This document shows positions 33,138 through 42,251 of a DNA stretch of 64,000 nucleotides, in pieces (the first letter of the stretch is position 1; each line of letters opens with the position of its first letter). Position numbers and translations under genes: made by a program. Origin of the DNA: Klebsiella oxytoca NBRC 105695 (GTDB lineage: Bacteria > Pseudomonadota > Gammaproteobacteria > Enterobacterales > Enterobacteriaceae); the NCBI RefSeq assembly GCF_001598695.1, contig NZ_BCZK01000019.1, forward strand, positions 35,786 to 99,785, read 5' to 3'. The notes under the pieces were generated by a model that was not told where the DNA came from, made no database searches, and saw nothing but the letters and a program-made list of their open reading frames with translations.

Positions 33138-33174
33138 ACCCGGAAAACAAAACGCCACGCAATAGCGTGGCGTT
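33138..33174 (-). terminator. rho transcription terminator
   Basis: A 10-bp stem AACGCCACGC/GCGTGGCGTT (loop AATA/TATT, 33151-33174) followed on the minus strand by TTTTGTTTTCC, 17 bp after the rho stop codon. Confidence 0.85.
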
Positions 33175-33190
33175 CTCTGGCTTTTTTAAC

Positions 33191-34450
33191 TTACGAGCGC
33201 TTCATCATATCGAAGAAGTCGTCGTTAGTTTTGGTCATCGCCAGTTTATTGATGAGGAATTCCATCGCGTCGATTTCACCCATCGGGTGAATGATTTTAC
33301 GCAGGATCCACATCTTCTGCAGCTCTTCCTGAGTGGTGAGCAGCTCTTCTTTACGGGTACCGGAACGGTTGTAGTCGATAGCCGGGAAGACGCGTTTCTC
33401 AGCGATCTTACGTGAGAGGTGAAGCTCCATGTTACCGGTGCCTTTAAACTCTTCGTAGATAACTTCGTCCATTTTAGAACCGGTATCGATCAGCGCTGTT
33501 GCGATGATGGTCAGGCTACCGCCCTCTTCCACGTTACGCGCGGCGCCGAAGAAACGCTTCGGACGATGCAGGGCGTTGGCGTCCACACCACCGGTCAACA
33601 CTTTACCGGAAGCCGGAACTACGGTGTTGTAGGCGCGCGCCAGACGGGTAATCGAGTCGAGGAGGATGATAACGTCTTTCTTGTGTTCAACCAGACGCTT
33701 CGCCTTCTCGATAACCATTTCGGCAACCTGAACGTGGCGAGAGGCCGGTTCGTCAAAGGTAGAAGCAACCACTTCGCCTTTAACCAGACGCTGCATCTCG
33801 GTCACTTCTTCCGGACGTTCGTCGATCAGCAGTACCATCAGCACGCAATCAGGATGGTTGTACGCAATGCTCTGCGCAATATTCTGCAGCAGCATGGTTT
33901 TACCCGCCTTCGGCGGCGCAACAATCAGACCACGCTGACCGCGGCCGATCGGCGATGCCAGATCCAGCACGCGAGCGGTTAAGTCTTCCGTTGAGCCATT
34001 ACCGCGTTCCATACGCAGACGTGAATTTGCGTGCAGCGGGGTTAAGTTCTCAAACAGAATCTTGTTACGGGCGTTTTCCGGCTTATCGTAGTTAACTTCG
34101 TTAACTTTCAACAACGCAAAGTAACGCTCACCCTCTTTAGGAGGACGAATCTTACCGGAAATGGTGTCACCAGTGCGGAGGTTGAAGCGGCGGATTTGGC
34201 TGGGAGATACGTAGATGTCGTCGGGACCGGCGAGGTAGGAGCTGTCTGCTGAACGGAGGAAACCAAATCCATCCTGCAGTATCTCCAGTACGCCATCGCC
34301 AAAGATATCTTCGCCACTCTTCGAATGCTGCTTGAGGATGGCAAAAATAATATCCTGCTTACGCATACGGGCCAGGTTTTCCAGCCCCATATTTTCGCCG
34401 AGAGTAATCAGCTCAGAAACCGGCGTATTCTTTAATTCGGTAAGATTCAT
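33191..34450 (-). CDS. rho: Transcription termination factor Rho
   Basis: Hexameric RNA-dependent ATPase that ends transcription of untranslated RNA. 419 residues starting [15 protein letters not shown]-terminal OB-fold RNA-binding domain with DGFGFLRS (about 60-67), Walker A APPKAGKT, Walker B in [11 protein letters not shown], the Q loop and the R loop region [17 protein letters not shown]. Practically identical to E. coli Rho. The upstream in-frame extension to 34522 lies in the leader and is rejected. Confidence 0.98.
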   Translation of the reverse strand: MNLTELKNTPVSELITLGENMGLENLARMRKQDIIFAILKQHSKSGEDIFGDGVLEILQDGFGFLRSADSSYLAGPDDIYVSPSQIRRFNLRTGDTISGKIRPPKEGERYFALLKVNEVNYDKPENARNKILFENLTPLHANSRLRMERGNGSTEDLTARVLDLASPIGRGQRGLIVAPPKAGKTMLLQNIAQSIAYNHPDCVLMVLLIDERPEEVTEMQRLVKGEVVASTFDEPASRHVQVAEMVIEKAKRLVEHKKDVIILLDSITRLARAYNTVVPASGKVLTGGVDANALHRPKRFFGAARNVEEGGSLTIIATALIDTGSKMDEVIYEEFKGTGNMELHLSRKIAEKRVFPAIDYNRSGTRKEELLTTQEELQKMWILRKIIHPMGEIDAMEFLINKLAMTKTNDDFFDMMKRS

Positions 34451-34779
34451 AATGGTGTGGGTTCTTAAACTCGGGGTAATTCTCGAACTTAATGTTGTGA
34501 ATGGTATGGCAGGAACATCCATGCCTGTTAACGGCCTTCATCTCGTGTCTGTACGTTGCCTGGTCACAGGAAAGAACGCAGAACTGAAACGACTAAACGG
34601 AATGAGTGATAAGCCCGGATTATAAGCCTCACGCGCATTTTTGCGGGACGCTTTGGGTAAAACAAGATTCAAACAAAGGTATGTTTAAAACGAAGTCTGG
34701 GATTAACTTAGCACGACTCTCGCCGGGCGTCCAGAGATCCGCAAAAAATAGGAGCCTGGACGCCGGAACAGCAAGCCGC
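34451..34779 (-). promoter_or_regulatory. rho leader and upstream region (rhoL-like remnant frame)
   Basis: The 329-bp stretch between trxA and rho is the untranslated leader of rho, expected to carry Rho-dependent autoregulation. In E. coli it encodes the 33-codon leader peptide RhoL. Here a frame ending at about 34553 still reads SRFSSAFFPVTRQRTDTR, like the RhoL C-terminus, but I find no start codon in that frame. A 24-codon ATG ORF exists in another frame (34572-34646) without a clear ribosome site. I make no gene call. Confidence 0.5.
34726..34764 (-). terminator. Hairpin downstream of trxA
   Basis: A 9-bp perfect inverted repeat (34726-34734 with 34756-34764) lies 16-54 bp after the trxA stop codon, with a T-rich loop on the minus strand but no T run after the stem. 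It may stabilise trxA mRNA or help termination before rho. Confidence 0.45.
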
Positions 34780-35109
34780 TTACGCCAGGTTGGCGTCAAG
34801 GAACTCTTTCAGCTGGCCTTTAGACAGCGCGCCGACTTTAGTCGCTGCAACTTCACCATTTTTGAACAGCAGCAGGGTCGGGATGCCGCGAATGCCGTAT
34901 TTCGGCGCAGTACCCGGGTTCTGATCGATGTTCAGCTTCGCAATGGTCAGTTTGCCCTGATACTCTTCAGCGATCTCATCCAGAATCGGGGCGATCATTT
35001 TGCACGGACCACACCACTCTGCCCAGAAATCGACGAGGGTTAGCCCGTCAGCCTTGAGTACGTCCGTGTCAAAACTGTCGTCAGTCAGGTGAATAATTTT
35101 ATCGCTCAT
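34780..35109 (-). CDS. trxA: Thioredoxin 1
   Basis: General cytoplasmic dithiol reductant for ribonucleotide reductase, PAPS reductase and methionine sulfoxide reductases. 109 residues with the active site WCGPCK and cis-Pro in [10 protein letters not shown]; nearly identical to E. coli TrxA. ATG 35109 has GGAG. Four upstream in-frame residues are not conserved. Confidence 0.98.
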   Translation of the reverse strand: MSDKIIHLTDDSFDTDVLKADGLTLVDFWAEWCGPCKMIAPILDEIAEEYQGKLTIAKLNIDQNPGTAPKYGIRGIPTLLLFKNGEVAATKVGALSKGQLKEFLDANLA

Positions 35110-35452
35110 ATTTAACTCCACAGGAATAAGCCTGGTGTGTTGGTGTCGCAGTCATCAACGACGTGTCAATGCTACGTTATGCACGCTGTTCTTCAGAATG
35201 CCTCTTTTATAACGCTCTGCGTCACAATGTCCATCATGAACTTTGTCCCACAGAAGTTAAAGCAACCAGCGTTCAAACCGGCTTATCGCAGATTTGTCAC
35301 CCTCGCCTTGCTTAGTAGTCTAAGCTTTCGAAGATTCGTTCAGTTGCCGCAGACGCACCTTGAATAATTTCATACATAGCCAACGAAAGGTTGACGTTAT
35401 TTCACCGGATACGCTTTCTTAATGCAATAGTTAGCTGATATTCTACCACACT
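35110..35452. promoter_or_regulatory. Divergent promoter region between trxA and rhlB
   Basis: A 343-bp AT-richer region between the divergent trxA and rhlB genes with no supportable ORF. A TTGACG hexamer (35391-35396) could belong to a rhlB promoter, but I could not pair it with a convincing -10 element. Confidence 0.5.
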
Positions 35453-36718
35453 ATGAGCAAAACACATTTAACAGAACAGAAGTTTTCCGACTTCGCCCTG
35501 CACCCGGCAGTGATTGAAGCCCTTGAAAAGAAAGGGTTTCATAATTGTACACCCATTCAGGCCCTCGCTCTCCCGCTAACGCTGGAAGGTCGCGATGTCG
35601 CCGGGCAGGCGCAAACCGGTACCGGTAAAACGATGGCGTTTCTGACGTCAACGTTTCATTATCTTCTCACACACCCGGCTATCGCTGACCGTCAGGTCAA
35701 TCAGCCGCGGGCGCTAATCATGGCGCCGACGCGTGAACTGGCGGTACAGATCCATGCCGACGCTGAACCACTGGCGCAGGCGACCGGTCTGAAGCTGGGA
35801 CTCGCGTACGGCGGCGACGGCTACGATAAGCAGCTGAAAGTGCTGGAAAGCGGCGTGGATATTCTGATCGGTACCACCGGTCGCCTTATCGATTACGCTA
35901 AACAGAACCATATTAACCTCGGCGCTATTCAGGTTGTCGTGCTCGACGAAGCCGATCGCATGTACGATCTCGGCTTTATTAAAGATATTCGTTGGCTGTT
36001 CCGCCGTATGCCGCCCGCGAATCAGCGCCTGAACATGCTTTTCTCCGCCACCCTTTCTTATCGCGTACGTGAACTGGCGTTCGAACAAATGAACAACGCC
36101 GAGTACGTTGAAGTTGAGCCAGAGCAGAAAACCGGCCACCGAATTAAAGAAGAACTGTTCTACCCTTCCAATGAAGAAAAAATGCGCCTGCTGCAGACGC
36201 TGCTGGAAGAAGAGTGGCCCGATCGCGCGATTATTTTCGCCAATACCAAGCATCGCTGTGAAGATATCTGGGGTCACCTGGCGGCGGACGGCCATCGCGT
36301 TGGCCTGTTAACCGGCGACGTCGCGCAGAAAAAACGTCTGCGTATTCTTGACGAATTTACCCGCGGCGAAATCGATATTCTGGTCGCAACCGACGTAGCT
36401 GCTCGCGGTCTGCATATTCCAGCCGTGACGCACGTCTTTAACTACGATCTGCCGGACGATTGCGAAGACTACGTTCACCGTATTGGCCGTACCGGCCGCG
36501 CTGGCGCCAGCGGTCACTCCATCAGCCTGGCCTGTGAAGAGTACGCGCTGAACCTTCCGGCGATTGAAACCTATATTGGTCATTCGATTCCGGTGAGCAA
36601 ATACAATTCGGACGCGCTCATGACTGACCTGCCTAAGCCGCTGCGCCTCACGCGCCCGCGTCCGGGCAACGGCCCGCGCCGCAACGGTCCGCCACGTAAT
36701 CGTCGTCGTTCAGGTTAA
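35453..36718 (+). CDS. rhlB: ATP-dependent RNA helicase RhlB
   Basis: DEAD-box helicase of the RNA degradosome, unwinding structured RNA for PNPase and RNase E. 421 residues, the E. coli length; Q motif ([12 protein letters not shown]), Walker [19 protein letters not shown] in [13 protein letters not shown], and the C-terminal [11 protein letters not shown] basic, Arg/Pro/Gly-rich C-terminal tail ([20 protein letters not shown]) ends at TAA. A further open stretch continues in the same frame after the stop. Confidence 0.97.
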   Translation: MSKTHLTEQKFSDFALHPAVIEALEKKGFHNCTPIQALALPLTLEGRDVAGQAQTGTGKTMAFLTSTFHYLLTHPAIADRQVNQPRALIMAPTRELAVQIHADAEPLAQATGLKLGLAYGGDGYDKQLKVLESGVDILIGTTGRLIDYAKQNHINLGAIQVVVLDEADRMYDLGFIKDIRWLFRRMPPANQRLNMLFSATLSYRVRELAFEQMNNAEYVEVEPEQKTGHRIKEELFYPSNEEKMRLLQTLLEEEWPDRAIIFANTKHRCEDIWGHLAADGHRVGLLTGDVAQKKRLRILDEFTRGEIDILVATDVAARGLHIPAVTHVFNYDLPDDCEDYVHRIGRTGRAGASGHSISLACEEYALNLPAIETYIGHSIPVSKYNSDALMTDLPKPLRLTRPRPGNGPRRNGPPRNRRRSG

Positions 36719-36724
36719 AGAAAT

Positions 36725-36841
36725 ATGCCATACACAAAATCGTTCAAGCAGCATCAAGGCCGCAAGAAAGCGAATCGCAACAAGCTGACGCTGGTCAGCG
36801 ATTCGGGTACAGAGAACGCAGCCAACACAGAGGCAGTTTGA
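36725..36841 (+). CDS. Possible 38-residue basic small protein between rhlB and gppA
   Basis: ATG 36725 opens 38 codons that fill exactly the gap between the rhlB stop and the gppA start and end at TGA 36839-36841, three bases before gppA. The N-terminal half is strongly basic (KSFKQHQGRKKANRNK), the C-terminal half acidic to neutral. It is in the same frame as rhlB, separated by TAA and two sense codons, so read-through would lengthen RhlB's basic tail. The ribosome site (AAAGAA) is weak. I know no family for it; it may be a real small gene, a leader for gppA, or chance. Confidence 0.45.
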   Translation: MPYTKSFKQHQGRKKANRNKLTLVSDSGTENAANTEAV

Positions 36842-36844
36842 AAG

Positions 36845-38353
36845 ATGAAGTGTATGAGTTCCACCTCGCTCTATGCCGCTATCGATCTGGGATCTAATAG
36901 CTTTCATATGCTGGTTGTACGCGAGGTGGCCGGAAGCATCCAGACCCTGAGTCGCATCAAACGCAAAGTACGTCTGGCCGCAGGCCTGAACAGCGACAAC
37001 ACGCTCTCTGCGGAAGCTATGGAACGCGGCTGGCAATGTTTACGCCTGTTTGCCGAGCGTTTGCAGGATATTCCTCCGGCGCAAACCCGCGTGGTGGCTA
37101 CCGCGACGCTGCGGCTGGCGGTTAACGCCGGCGAGTTTCTGGAGAAAGCGCGGGACATTCTCGGCTGCCCGGTGCAGGTTATCAGCGGTGAAGAGGAAGC
37201 ACGCCTGATTTATCAGGGTGTGGCCCATACTACCGGCGGTGCAGATCAGCGTCTGGTCGTGGATATTGGCGGCGCCAGTACCGAACTGGTTACCGGCACC
37301 GGTGCGCAAACGACCTCGCTTTTCAGCCTGTCGATGGGCTGTGTGACCTGGCTGGAACGCTACTTTGCCGATCGCAGCCTGACCAAAGAGAACTTTAGCC
37401 AGGCCGAAACCGCTGCGCGTGAAGTGCTGCGCCCCGTCGCCGATGTTCTGCGCTACCACGGTTGGAAAGTGTGCGTCGGCGCATCCGGCACCGTGCAGGC
37501 GTTACAGGAAATCATGATGGCGCAGGGGATGGATGAACGCATCACCTTAGCCAAGCTACAACAGCTCAAACAGCGCGCGATTCAGTGCGGACGTCTGGAA
37601 GAGCTCGAAATTGAAGGCCTGACGCTTGAACGCGCGCTCGTCTTTCCTAGTGGCCTGGCTATTCTGATTGCCATTTTCAGCGAGCTCAATATTCAGTGCA
37701 TGACTCTCGCGGGCGGGGCGCTGCGCGAAGGCCTCGTTTACGGCATGCTGCATCTGTCGGTCGATCAGGATATTCGCAGCCGTACGTTACGCAATATTCA
37801 GCGCCGGTTTTTGGTAGATACCGAGCAGGCACAGCGCGTTGCTCAGTTAGCCGCCCATTTCGCTCATCAGGTAGAAAAGAGCTGGGAAATTGAGCCGTTA
37901 TGCTTTGATTTGCTGCAAAGCGCCTGCCAGTTGCATGAAATCGGTTTGAGCGTAGAGTACAAACAGGCGCCGCTGCACGCCGCGTGGCTGGTGCGCAACC
38001 TGGACCTGCCCGGCTTTACCCCCGCGCAAAAGAAGCTGCTGGCGACGTTGCTGTTAAACCAAACCAACGCCGTCGATCTTTCTTCCATTCATCAACAGAA
38101 CGCGGTGCCGCCGAGAGTCGCTGAGCATATGTGCCGTCTGCTGCGCCTAGCTATTTTATTTGCCAACCGCCGACGCGACGATCTGCTGCCGATGATGACG
38201 CTGGCCGCTGAAGATGAGTGCCTGACGCTGACCCTGCCGCAGGGATGGCTGGAAAACCATCCTCTTGGTCGGGAAATGGTCGAGCAAGAGTGCCAGTGGC
38301 AGAGCTACGTTCACTGGCCGCTGCAGATTATCGAGGATAGCGCAGCAATATAG
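36845..38353 (+). CDS. gppA: Guanosine pentaphosphatase/exopolyphosphatase GppA
   Basis: Hydrolyses pppGpp to ppGpp and long-chain polyphosphate. About 500 residues of the Ppx/GppA family: actin-like phosphate 1 motif [25 protein letters not shown], phosphate 2 motif [12 protein letters not shown], and a C-terminal HD-like helical domain ([12 protein letters not shown]). The start may be ATG 36845 or ATG 36854 ([11 protein letters not shown]); the second resembles E. coli more closely. gppA is convergent with rep in E. coli; here 7 kb of extra genes separate them. Confidence 0.95.
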   Translation: MKCMSSTSLYAAIDLGSNSFHMLVVREVAGSIQTLSRIKRKVRLAAGLNSDNTLSAEAMERGWQCLRLFAERLQDIPPAQTRVVATATLRLAVNAGEFLEKARDILGCPVQVISGEEEARLIYQGVAHTTGGADQRLVVDIGGASTELVTGTGAQTTSLFSLSMGCVTWLERYFADRSLTKENFSQAETAAREVLRPVADVLRYHGWKVCVGASGTVQALQEIMMAQGMDERITLAKLQQLKQRAIQCGRLEELEIEGLTLERALVFPSGLAILIAIFSELNIQCMTLAGGALREGLVYGMLHLSVDQDIRSRTLRNIQRRFLVDTEQAQRVAQLAAHFAHQVEKSWEIEPLCFDLLQSACQLHEIGLSVEYKQAPLHAAWLVRNLDLPGFTPAQKKLLATLLLNQTNAVDLSSIHQQNAVPPRVAEHMCRLLRLAILFANRRRDDLLPMMTLAAEDECLTLTLPQGWLENHPLGREMVEQECQWQSYVHWPLQIIEDSAAI

Positions 38354-38371
38354 CCCAATCAGGGGGATACC

Positions 38372-39292
38372 ATGCGAGAAGAACTGGACTTCAAATCGCT
38401 GCGTTTTTTTTCCGCCCTCTTCCGTCTGGGCAATGTCTCTCCCGCCGCCGAAGCGCTTAATATCAGCCAGCCGACCGGCAGCTTATTGTTGAAAAAACTT
38501 CGCGAGCATTTCGACGATCCCCTGTTTGTGCGAATCGGACAGCGTATGGTGCCCACGCCGCGCGCAGATGATATTGCTCAGACCGTTTTTACTATTCTTC
38601 AACTGGTCGATAACCAGCTCCCTGGCAACCCTGAATTTAACCCCCAAGCCAGCACACGTAATTTCACTATCGGCATGACTGATATCAGCCAGATGACGTT
38701 GTTGCCGCCGTTGCAGGCACAGCTACAGCAGCTTAACGCCGAAGGCATTACTATTTCGGTGCTGAATATCGATGATCAAACGCTGGGTGCGCTTGAGTCT
38801 GGGAAGTGCGATTTAGCTATAGGCTATCTTAGGCAGCTACCGGATAACATTTACCAGCAGCGCCTGTTTGATCAATCCTACGTATGCCTGACAGCAGAAA
38901 ACCATCCGCGGATCCGAGCCGCGTTTACCGCCGAGAACTGGCGCCAGGAAAAGCATCTGGCCGTTCACGTCAACGGGACCGGGCATGGCGATATCGATAG
39001 ATTACTTAACGAATACGGTATGCCGCGACGCATCGCCCTCACTCTTCCCAGCTTTTTAGGCGCAGGCGAGCTGGTTGCGGGCAGTGAATTGATTGCCGTC
39101 GTCCCCGAGCAGCTGGCAAATCATATTATTACTCGCTATCCCTGCTGCAGCTGGCCGCTGCCATTTTCGCTGCCGGAAATTGCTATTCGCCAGGTCTGGC
39201 ATCAGCGTCTGCACCGCGATCCCGGGCACATCTGGTTGCGGTCGCTGATCGTAAACTTACCCACAACCGGCAGTAGCAAAATTCCCTATTAA
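38372..39292 (+). CDS. LysR-type regulator (NahR/NodD-like subfamily)
   Basis: A 306-residue LysR regulator: N-terminal winged HTH (about 8-66, LGNVSPAAEALNISQPTGSL) with the LREHFDDPLFVR and MVPTPRA stretches typical of the NahR/NodD/LeuO subfamily, many of whose members respond to aromatic acids; the C-terminal two-lobed sensor domain is at about 95-300. It starts 18 bp after gppA on the same strand. The next gene, an aromatic-acid decarboxylase, is its likely target. It lacks a close match to a named E. coli regulator. Ligand unknown; an aromatic acid such as a hydroxybenzoate is inferred. Confidence 0.85.
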   Translation: MREELDFKSLRFFSALFRLGNVSPAAEALNISQPTGSLLLKKLREHFDDPLFVRIGQRMVPTPRADDIAQTVFTILQLVDNQLPGNPEFNPQASTRNFTIGMTDISQMTLLPPLQAQLQQLNAEGITISVLNIDDQTLGALESGKCDLAIGYLRQLPDNIYQQRLFDQSYVCLTAENHPRIRAAFTAENWRQEKHLAVHVNGTGHGDIDRLLNEYGMPRRIALTLPSFLGAGELVAGSELIAVVPEQLANHIITRYPCCSWPLPFSLPEIAIRQVWHQRLHRDPGHIWLRSLIVNLPTTGSSKIPY

Positions 39293-39428
39293 TTTTCCGG
39301 CTCCCGGAGGTCATGCTGTATTAGCTTTTCTGATACCCTGTATTGCATTCTGTTTATTGCTGCCAGTACGTAAAAAATCCTATTCTCCTCGCATCAGGTC
39401 ATATTAAAACCAAATAGAGGAATAGAGT

Positions 39429-40427
39429 ATGCGTGGAAAAATCGCGTTAGAAGAACACGTTTCAACACCTAAAAACAACAGCCTTTGGGACTCTACTGGT
39501 GAAGCCTCAAGAAACGGTTCAGAATATATGATGGACGTTGAGCGCCGCTTATTAGATCGTAGCTATCAACTGGATGAAATGGCCCAGAGAAATATCGACC
39601 ATGTTATTCTTTCTCTAACTTCCCCTGGCGCCCAATCTATTTTGGATAAAGCCACAGCCGTATCTTTTGCGCGCGAAACCAACGACTACATCATCGAGAA
39701 TTATGTTAAACCTAATCCGGATAAATTTAGCGCATTCGCTACTCTGGCACTACAAAACCCCGAAGCTGCGGCCGAAGAACTGGAGCGTGCGGTAAAAAAA
39801 TTGGGCATGAAAGGCGCGCTGATTAACGGTTACACCAACGTCAAGGATAACGAGCACGGTCTGTACCTGGATGATGAATCAATGCTGGTATTCTGGGATA
39901 AAGTCAACGAACTGAACGTTCCCGTTTATCTGCATCCGCGTGAGCCCTTAGAAGGCCCGGCGCGCGGCATCTACACCGGTTATGAAAGCCTGATCGGATC
40001 CGCCTGGGGCTTTGCCCAGGAAACCGCGGTTCATGCGATTCGCCTGATGATGAGCGGGTTGTTCGATCGCTATCCCAATCTGAATCTGGTGTTGGGTCAC
40101 TTAGGCGAAGGCCTGGTTCATATGCTGCCACGCACCCAACACCGTCTCTATCGTCAGCGTTTCGGCTGCGGTCTGGGCAAAGCAGAAAAACCGTTAATGC
40201 ACTATTTGCAGAATAACTTTATCGTCACCACCAGCGGCCATTTTAATACCTACTCTCTGCAAAATGCGCTAGCTATTATGGGTCCGGATCGCGTGATGTT
40301 CTCCGTCGATTATCCGTATGAAGATATTCATCAGGCCTGTGATTGGTTCGATCCTCTGGAAATGGATAGTGAACTGAAGAATAAAATCGCCTGGGGTAAT
40401 GCCAGCCGCGTATTTAACATTAAATAA
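39429..40427 (+). CDS. Amidohydrolase-family aromatic acid decarboxylase (gamma-resorcylate / 2,3-dihydroxybenzoate decarboxylase-like)
   Basis: A 332-residue TIM-barrel enzyme of the ACMSD/gamma-resorcylate decarboxylase family. Metal ligands expected for the family are visible: Glu8 and His10 (KIALEEH), His169 (VYLHPREPL) and Asp294 (FSVDYPYED), plus the catalytic His224 in LGHLGEG. The conserved ITTSG-like VTTSGHFNT segment is also present. Such enzymes reversibly decarboxylate 2,6-dihydroxybenzoate, 2,3-dihydroxybenzoate or salicylate to phenols without cofactor. GAGG precedes the start, and a 136-bp promoter region separates it from the LysR gene. The substrate cannot be fixed from sequence. 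Confidence 0.88.
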   Translation: MRGKIALEEHVSTPKNNSLWDSTGEASRNGSEYMMDVERRLLDRSYQLDEMAQRNIDHVILSLTSPGAQSILDKATAVSFARETNDYIIENYVKPNPDKFSAFATLALQNPEAAAEELERAVKKLGMKGALINGYTNVKDNEHGLYLDDESMLVFWDKVNELNVPVYLHPREPLEGPARGIYTGYESLIGSAWGFAQETAVHAIRLMMSGLFDRYPNLNLVLGHLGEGLVHMLPRTQHRLYRQRFGCGLGKAEKPLMHYLQNNFIVTTSGHFNTYSLQNALAIMGPDRVMFSVDYPYEDIHQACDWFDPLEMDSELKNKIAWGNASRVFNIK

Positions 40428-40444
40428 TTCCATCCTGTATTAAT

Positions 40445-40470
40445 GAAAGGGCCTGACAACAGGCCCTTTC
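40445..40470. terminator. Hairpin between the decarboxylase and DUF554 genes
   Basis: A perfect 10-bp stem, GAAAGGGCCT/AGGCCCTTTC, with a GACAAC loop, without a following T run. It lies 17 bp after the decarboxylase stop and 18 bp before the DUF554 start. It may reduce read-through or protect the upstream mRNA. Confidence 0.55.
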
Positions 40471-40488
40471 AATTATGGAGAATATATC

Positions 40489-41211
40489 ATGCCGGTAGGA
40501 ATCTTTGTTTGCAGTGGCTCGCTACTTGTCGGCGCAATTTTTGGCGCATCACTCAATCGATTTATTCCCGAACATTTAAAAAAGACCTTACCTTTAATCG
40601 CCGGGTTAATTTCTATTAGCATGGGCGTGTTTTTTCTCAATAAGCTGATGAATCTCCCGCCCATTGCCCTGGCTGTCATCATCGGCACCATTATCGGTAG
40701 CCTGCTGCATATCGAAAAAGTTATCGAAAATGCTGGTATAAAGCTTCGGGGCCCCGTTGAGAAAGTATTTCCCGGCAAAGGCAGTGCCGATATTGATCCC
40801 CAGGATTTCACTAATCAGTTTATCGCCGTACTGATCCTGTTTTGCGCCAGCGGAACCGGTATTTTTGGCGCATTAACCGAAGGTATGACAGGAGATGCGA
40901 CCATACTGCTCACCAAATCCATTCTCGACTTTTTCACCGCAGCTATTTTTGCCTCCGCGCTGGGGTACATCATCGCCGTTATCTTTGTGCCCCAGCTTAT
41001 TGTATTCGCGATCCTCTTCTTCGCCGCCAGCGTTATTATGGCGTTAATCACCCCTACAATGATCGCGGATTTTACTGCCTGCGGCGGCATCATCATGCTG
41101 GCAACGGGCTTTCGACTCTGCGGGATTCGCGCTTTTCCGACGGCGAACATGCTGCCATCGCTACTGCTGGTGATGCCCTTCTCCGCCGCCTGGCAACAGT
41201 TGATCGCCTGA
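40489..41211 (+). CDS. DUF554 (YqgA-like) integral membrane protein
   Basis: A 240-residue inner-membrane protein of the DUF554 family to which E. coli YqgA belongs, with about seven hydrophobic helices (for example LPPIALAVIIGTIIGSLL, ILFFAASVIMALITPTMI) and conserved glycines. Function unknown in the family; a transporter role is a guess. A GGAG ribosome site is well spaced. It follows the decarboxylase and may move its substrate or product. Convergent with the GntR gene. Confidence 0.82.
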   Translation: MPVGIFVCSGSLLVGAIFGASLNRFIPEHLKKTLPLIAGLISISMGVFFLNKLMNLPPIALAVIIGTIIGSLLHIEKVIENAGIKLRGPVEKVFPGKGSADIDPQDFTNQFIAVLILFCASGTGIFGALTEGMTGDATILLTKSILDFFTAAIFASALGYIIAVIFVPQLIVFAILFFAASVIMALITPTMIADFTACGGIIMLATGFRLCGIRAFPTANMLPSLLLVMPFSAAWQQLIA

Positions 41212-41221
41212 ACGCTATGCT

Positions 41222-41244
41222 ACCAGCATCGCCCGGATGCTGGT
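41222..41244. terminator. Hairpin between convergent DUF554 and GntR genes
   Basis: A perfect 9-bp stem ACCAGCATC/GATGCTGGT with a 5-base loop, one base from the GntR stop codon. No strong T run, so efficiency is uncertain. Confidence 0.5.
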
Positions 41245-41245
41245 G

Positions 41246-42031
41246 TTACGCGTCTTTTTTGTGAGCGCTGCCCGGTTTGCCGCCAGACGCAGACTGGAGT
41301 TTCACCCGGAAATCAAAGTTAAAGTAATTGCTCAGGCAAAATGCAGTACCGTACTCAAGCACCTCTCCCTGAGCATTACGACTTTTCAGCGTAATTTTCA
41401 TCAATGGCACGCCTTGCGGCAGGTCGAGCAAATTCAGTTCTTCGCCGGAAGGGATATGTACCGTGAGTGAGTAGTCCTGGAGATCGGGAAAAATATTATT
41501 TTCAGCCCAGTGCGCGTACAGCGACCCTTCAAGCAGATCCGGACGGGGTAAAAAACGCTCGGGAATAAACATGGTTTCGATGGAGACCGGAAGCGCATCG
41601 ACTAAACGCACGCGTTTTATTTTCGCCACCCGATCGCCGACGGCGATCTCCAGTTCACGAGCCAAAAAATCATCCGCCGCCAGTTTTTCCCTCACCAGCC
41701 ATCGGTTAGATACCGTCCCCGAATTTTGCAGCTGGGCAGAAAATCCCCCGCTGGCAAGGTTATAGCTTACCGGCAAATTGACCTCCGTACCCTTTCCGTG
41801 ACGCTTAATCACCAGCCCGGCTTCCAGCAGGGCATCCAGCGCCTTCACCACCGTCACGCGCGATAGCTCAAGCGTCTGCGACATTTTACGTTCTGAGGGC
41901 AAAATACTGCCGTGCGTCAGCAGCCGCTCCGTCATTGCCGCTTCAATGGCTTGTTTAAGTTGAATATAAAGCGGCGCGGGGGCCTCTGCATTCAGACGCC
42001 CTTTTATATACTCAAGCAACGGTTGCGACAT
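41246..42031 (-). CDS. GntR-family regulator with UTRA domain (YegW-like)
   Basis: A 261-residue HutC/FarR-type regulator: winged HTH at about 20-85 (SILPSERKMSQTLELSRVTV, then KALDALLEAGLVIKRHGKGT) and a C-terminal UTRA ligand-binding domain (about 100-245, RVRLVDALPVSIETMFIP, LEYGTAFCLSNYFNFDF). It is divergent from the ADP-ribosylglycohydrolase gene across a 220-bp region with repeated TGGA motifs. In E. coli the comparable regulator YegW stands next to yegTUV. It probably represses the divergent operon until a sugar or nucleoside metabolite binds; the ligand is unknown. Confidence 0.88.
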   Translation of the reverse strand: MSQPLLEYIKGRLNAEAPAPLYIQLKQAIEAAMTERLLTHGSILPSERKMSQTLELSRVTVVKALDALLEAGLVIKRHGKGTEVNLPVSYNLASGGFSAQLQNSGTVSNRWLVREKLAADDFLARELEIAVGDRVAKIKRVRLVDALPVSIETMFIPERFLPRPDLLEGSLYAHWAENNIFPDLQDYSLTVHIPSGEELNLLDLPQGVPLMKITLKSRNAQGEVLEYGTAFCLSNYFNFDFRVKLQSASGGKPGSAHKKDA

Positions 42032-42062
42032 CGTTTCGTGGCCTTCCGGAATTTAGTAGCAG

Positions 42063-42210
42063 TGGATTTATCCTAGTGGATCCATACTGGAATTAGTAGC
42101 CCCATCATAACGTCTCCCCGCCCTTTTGAGCGCCGCATTTTTCTTGCAGAATGCGCCTGCGATCACAGCATGACCATAAAGGACTTTAACTGGACTTAAT
42201 CTGGATCTAT
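42063..42210. promoter_or_regulatory. Repeated TGGA(Y/A)(Y/T)TA motifs in the GntR-operon divergent region
   Basis: Five related 9-mers lie on the plus strand: TGGATTTAT (42063), TGGATCCAT (42077), TGGAATTAG (42088), TGGACTTAA (42191) and TGGATCTAT (42202). Two pairs are spaced 11 bp apart (42077/42088 and 42191/42202), one helical turn, one group near each divergent gene. They are good candidates for the regulator's binding sites, although most GntR proteins bind palindromes. Confidence 0.45.
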
Positions 42211-42251
42211 TTTTAGGATAACTTTTATTCACTTGTTTCCGGGAGTCGACG

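Noticed and set aside
34572..34646. 24-codon ATG ORF in the rho leader
   Set aside because: No ribosome site and not in the frame resembling RhoL; kept only as a note.
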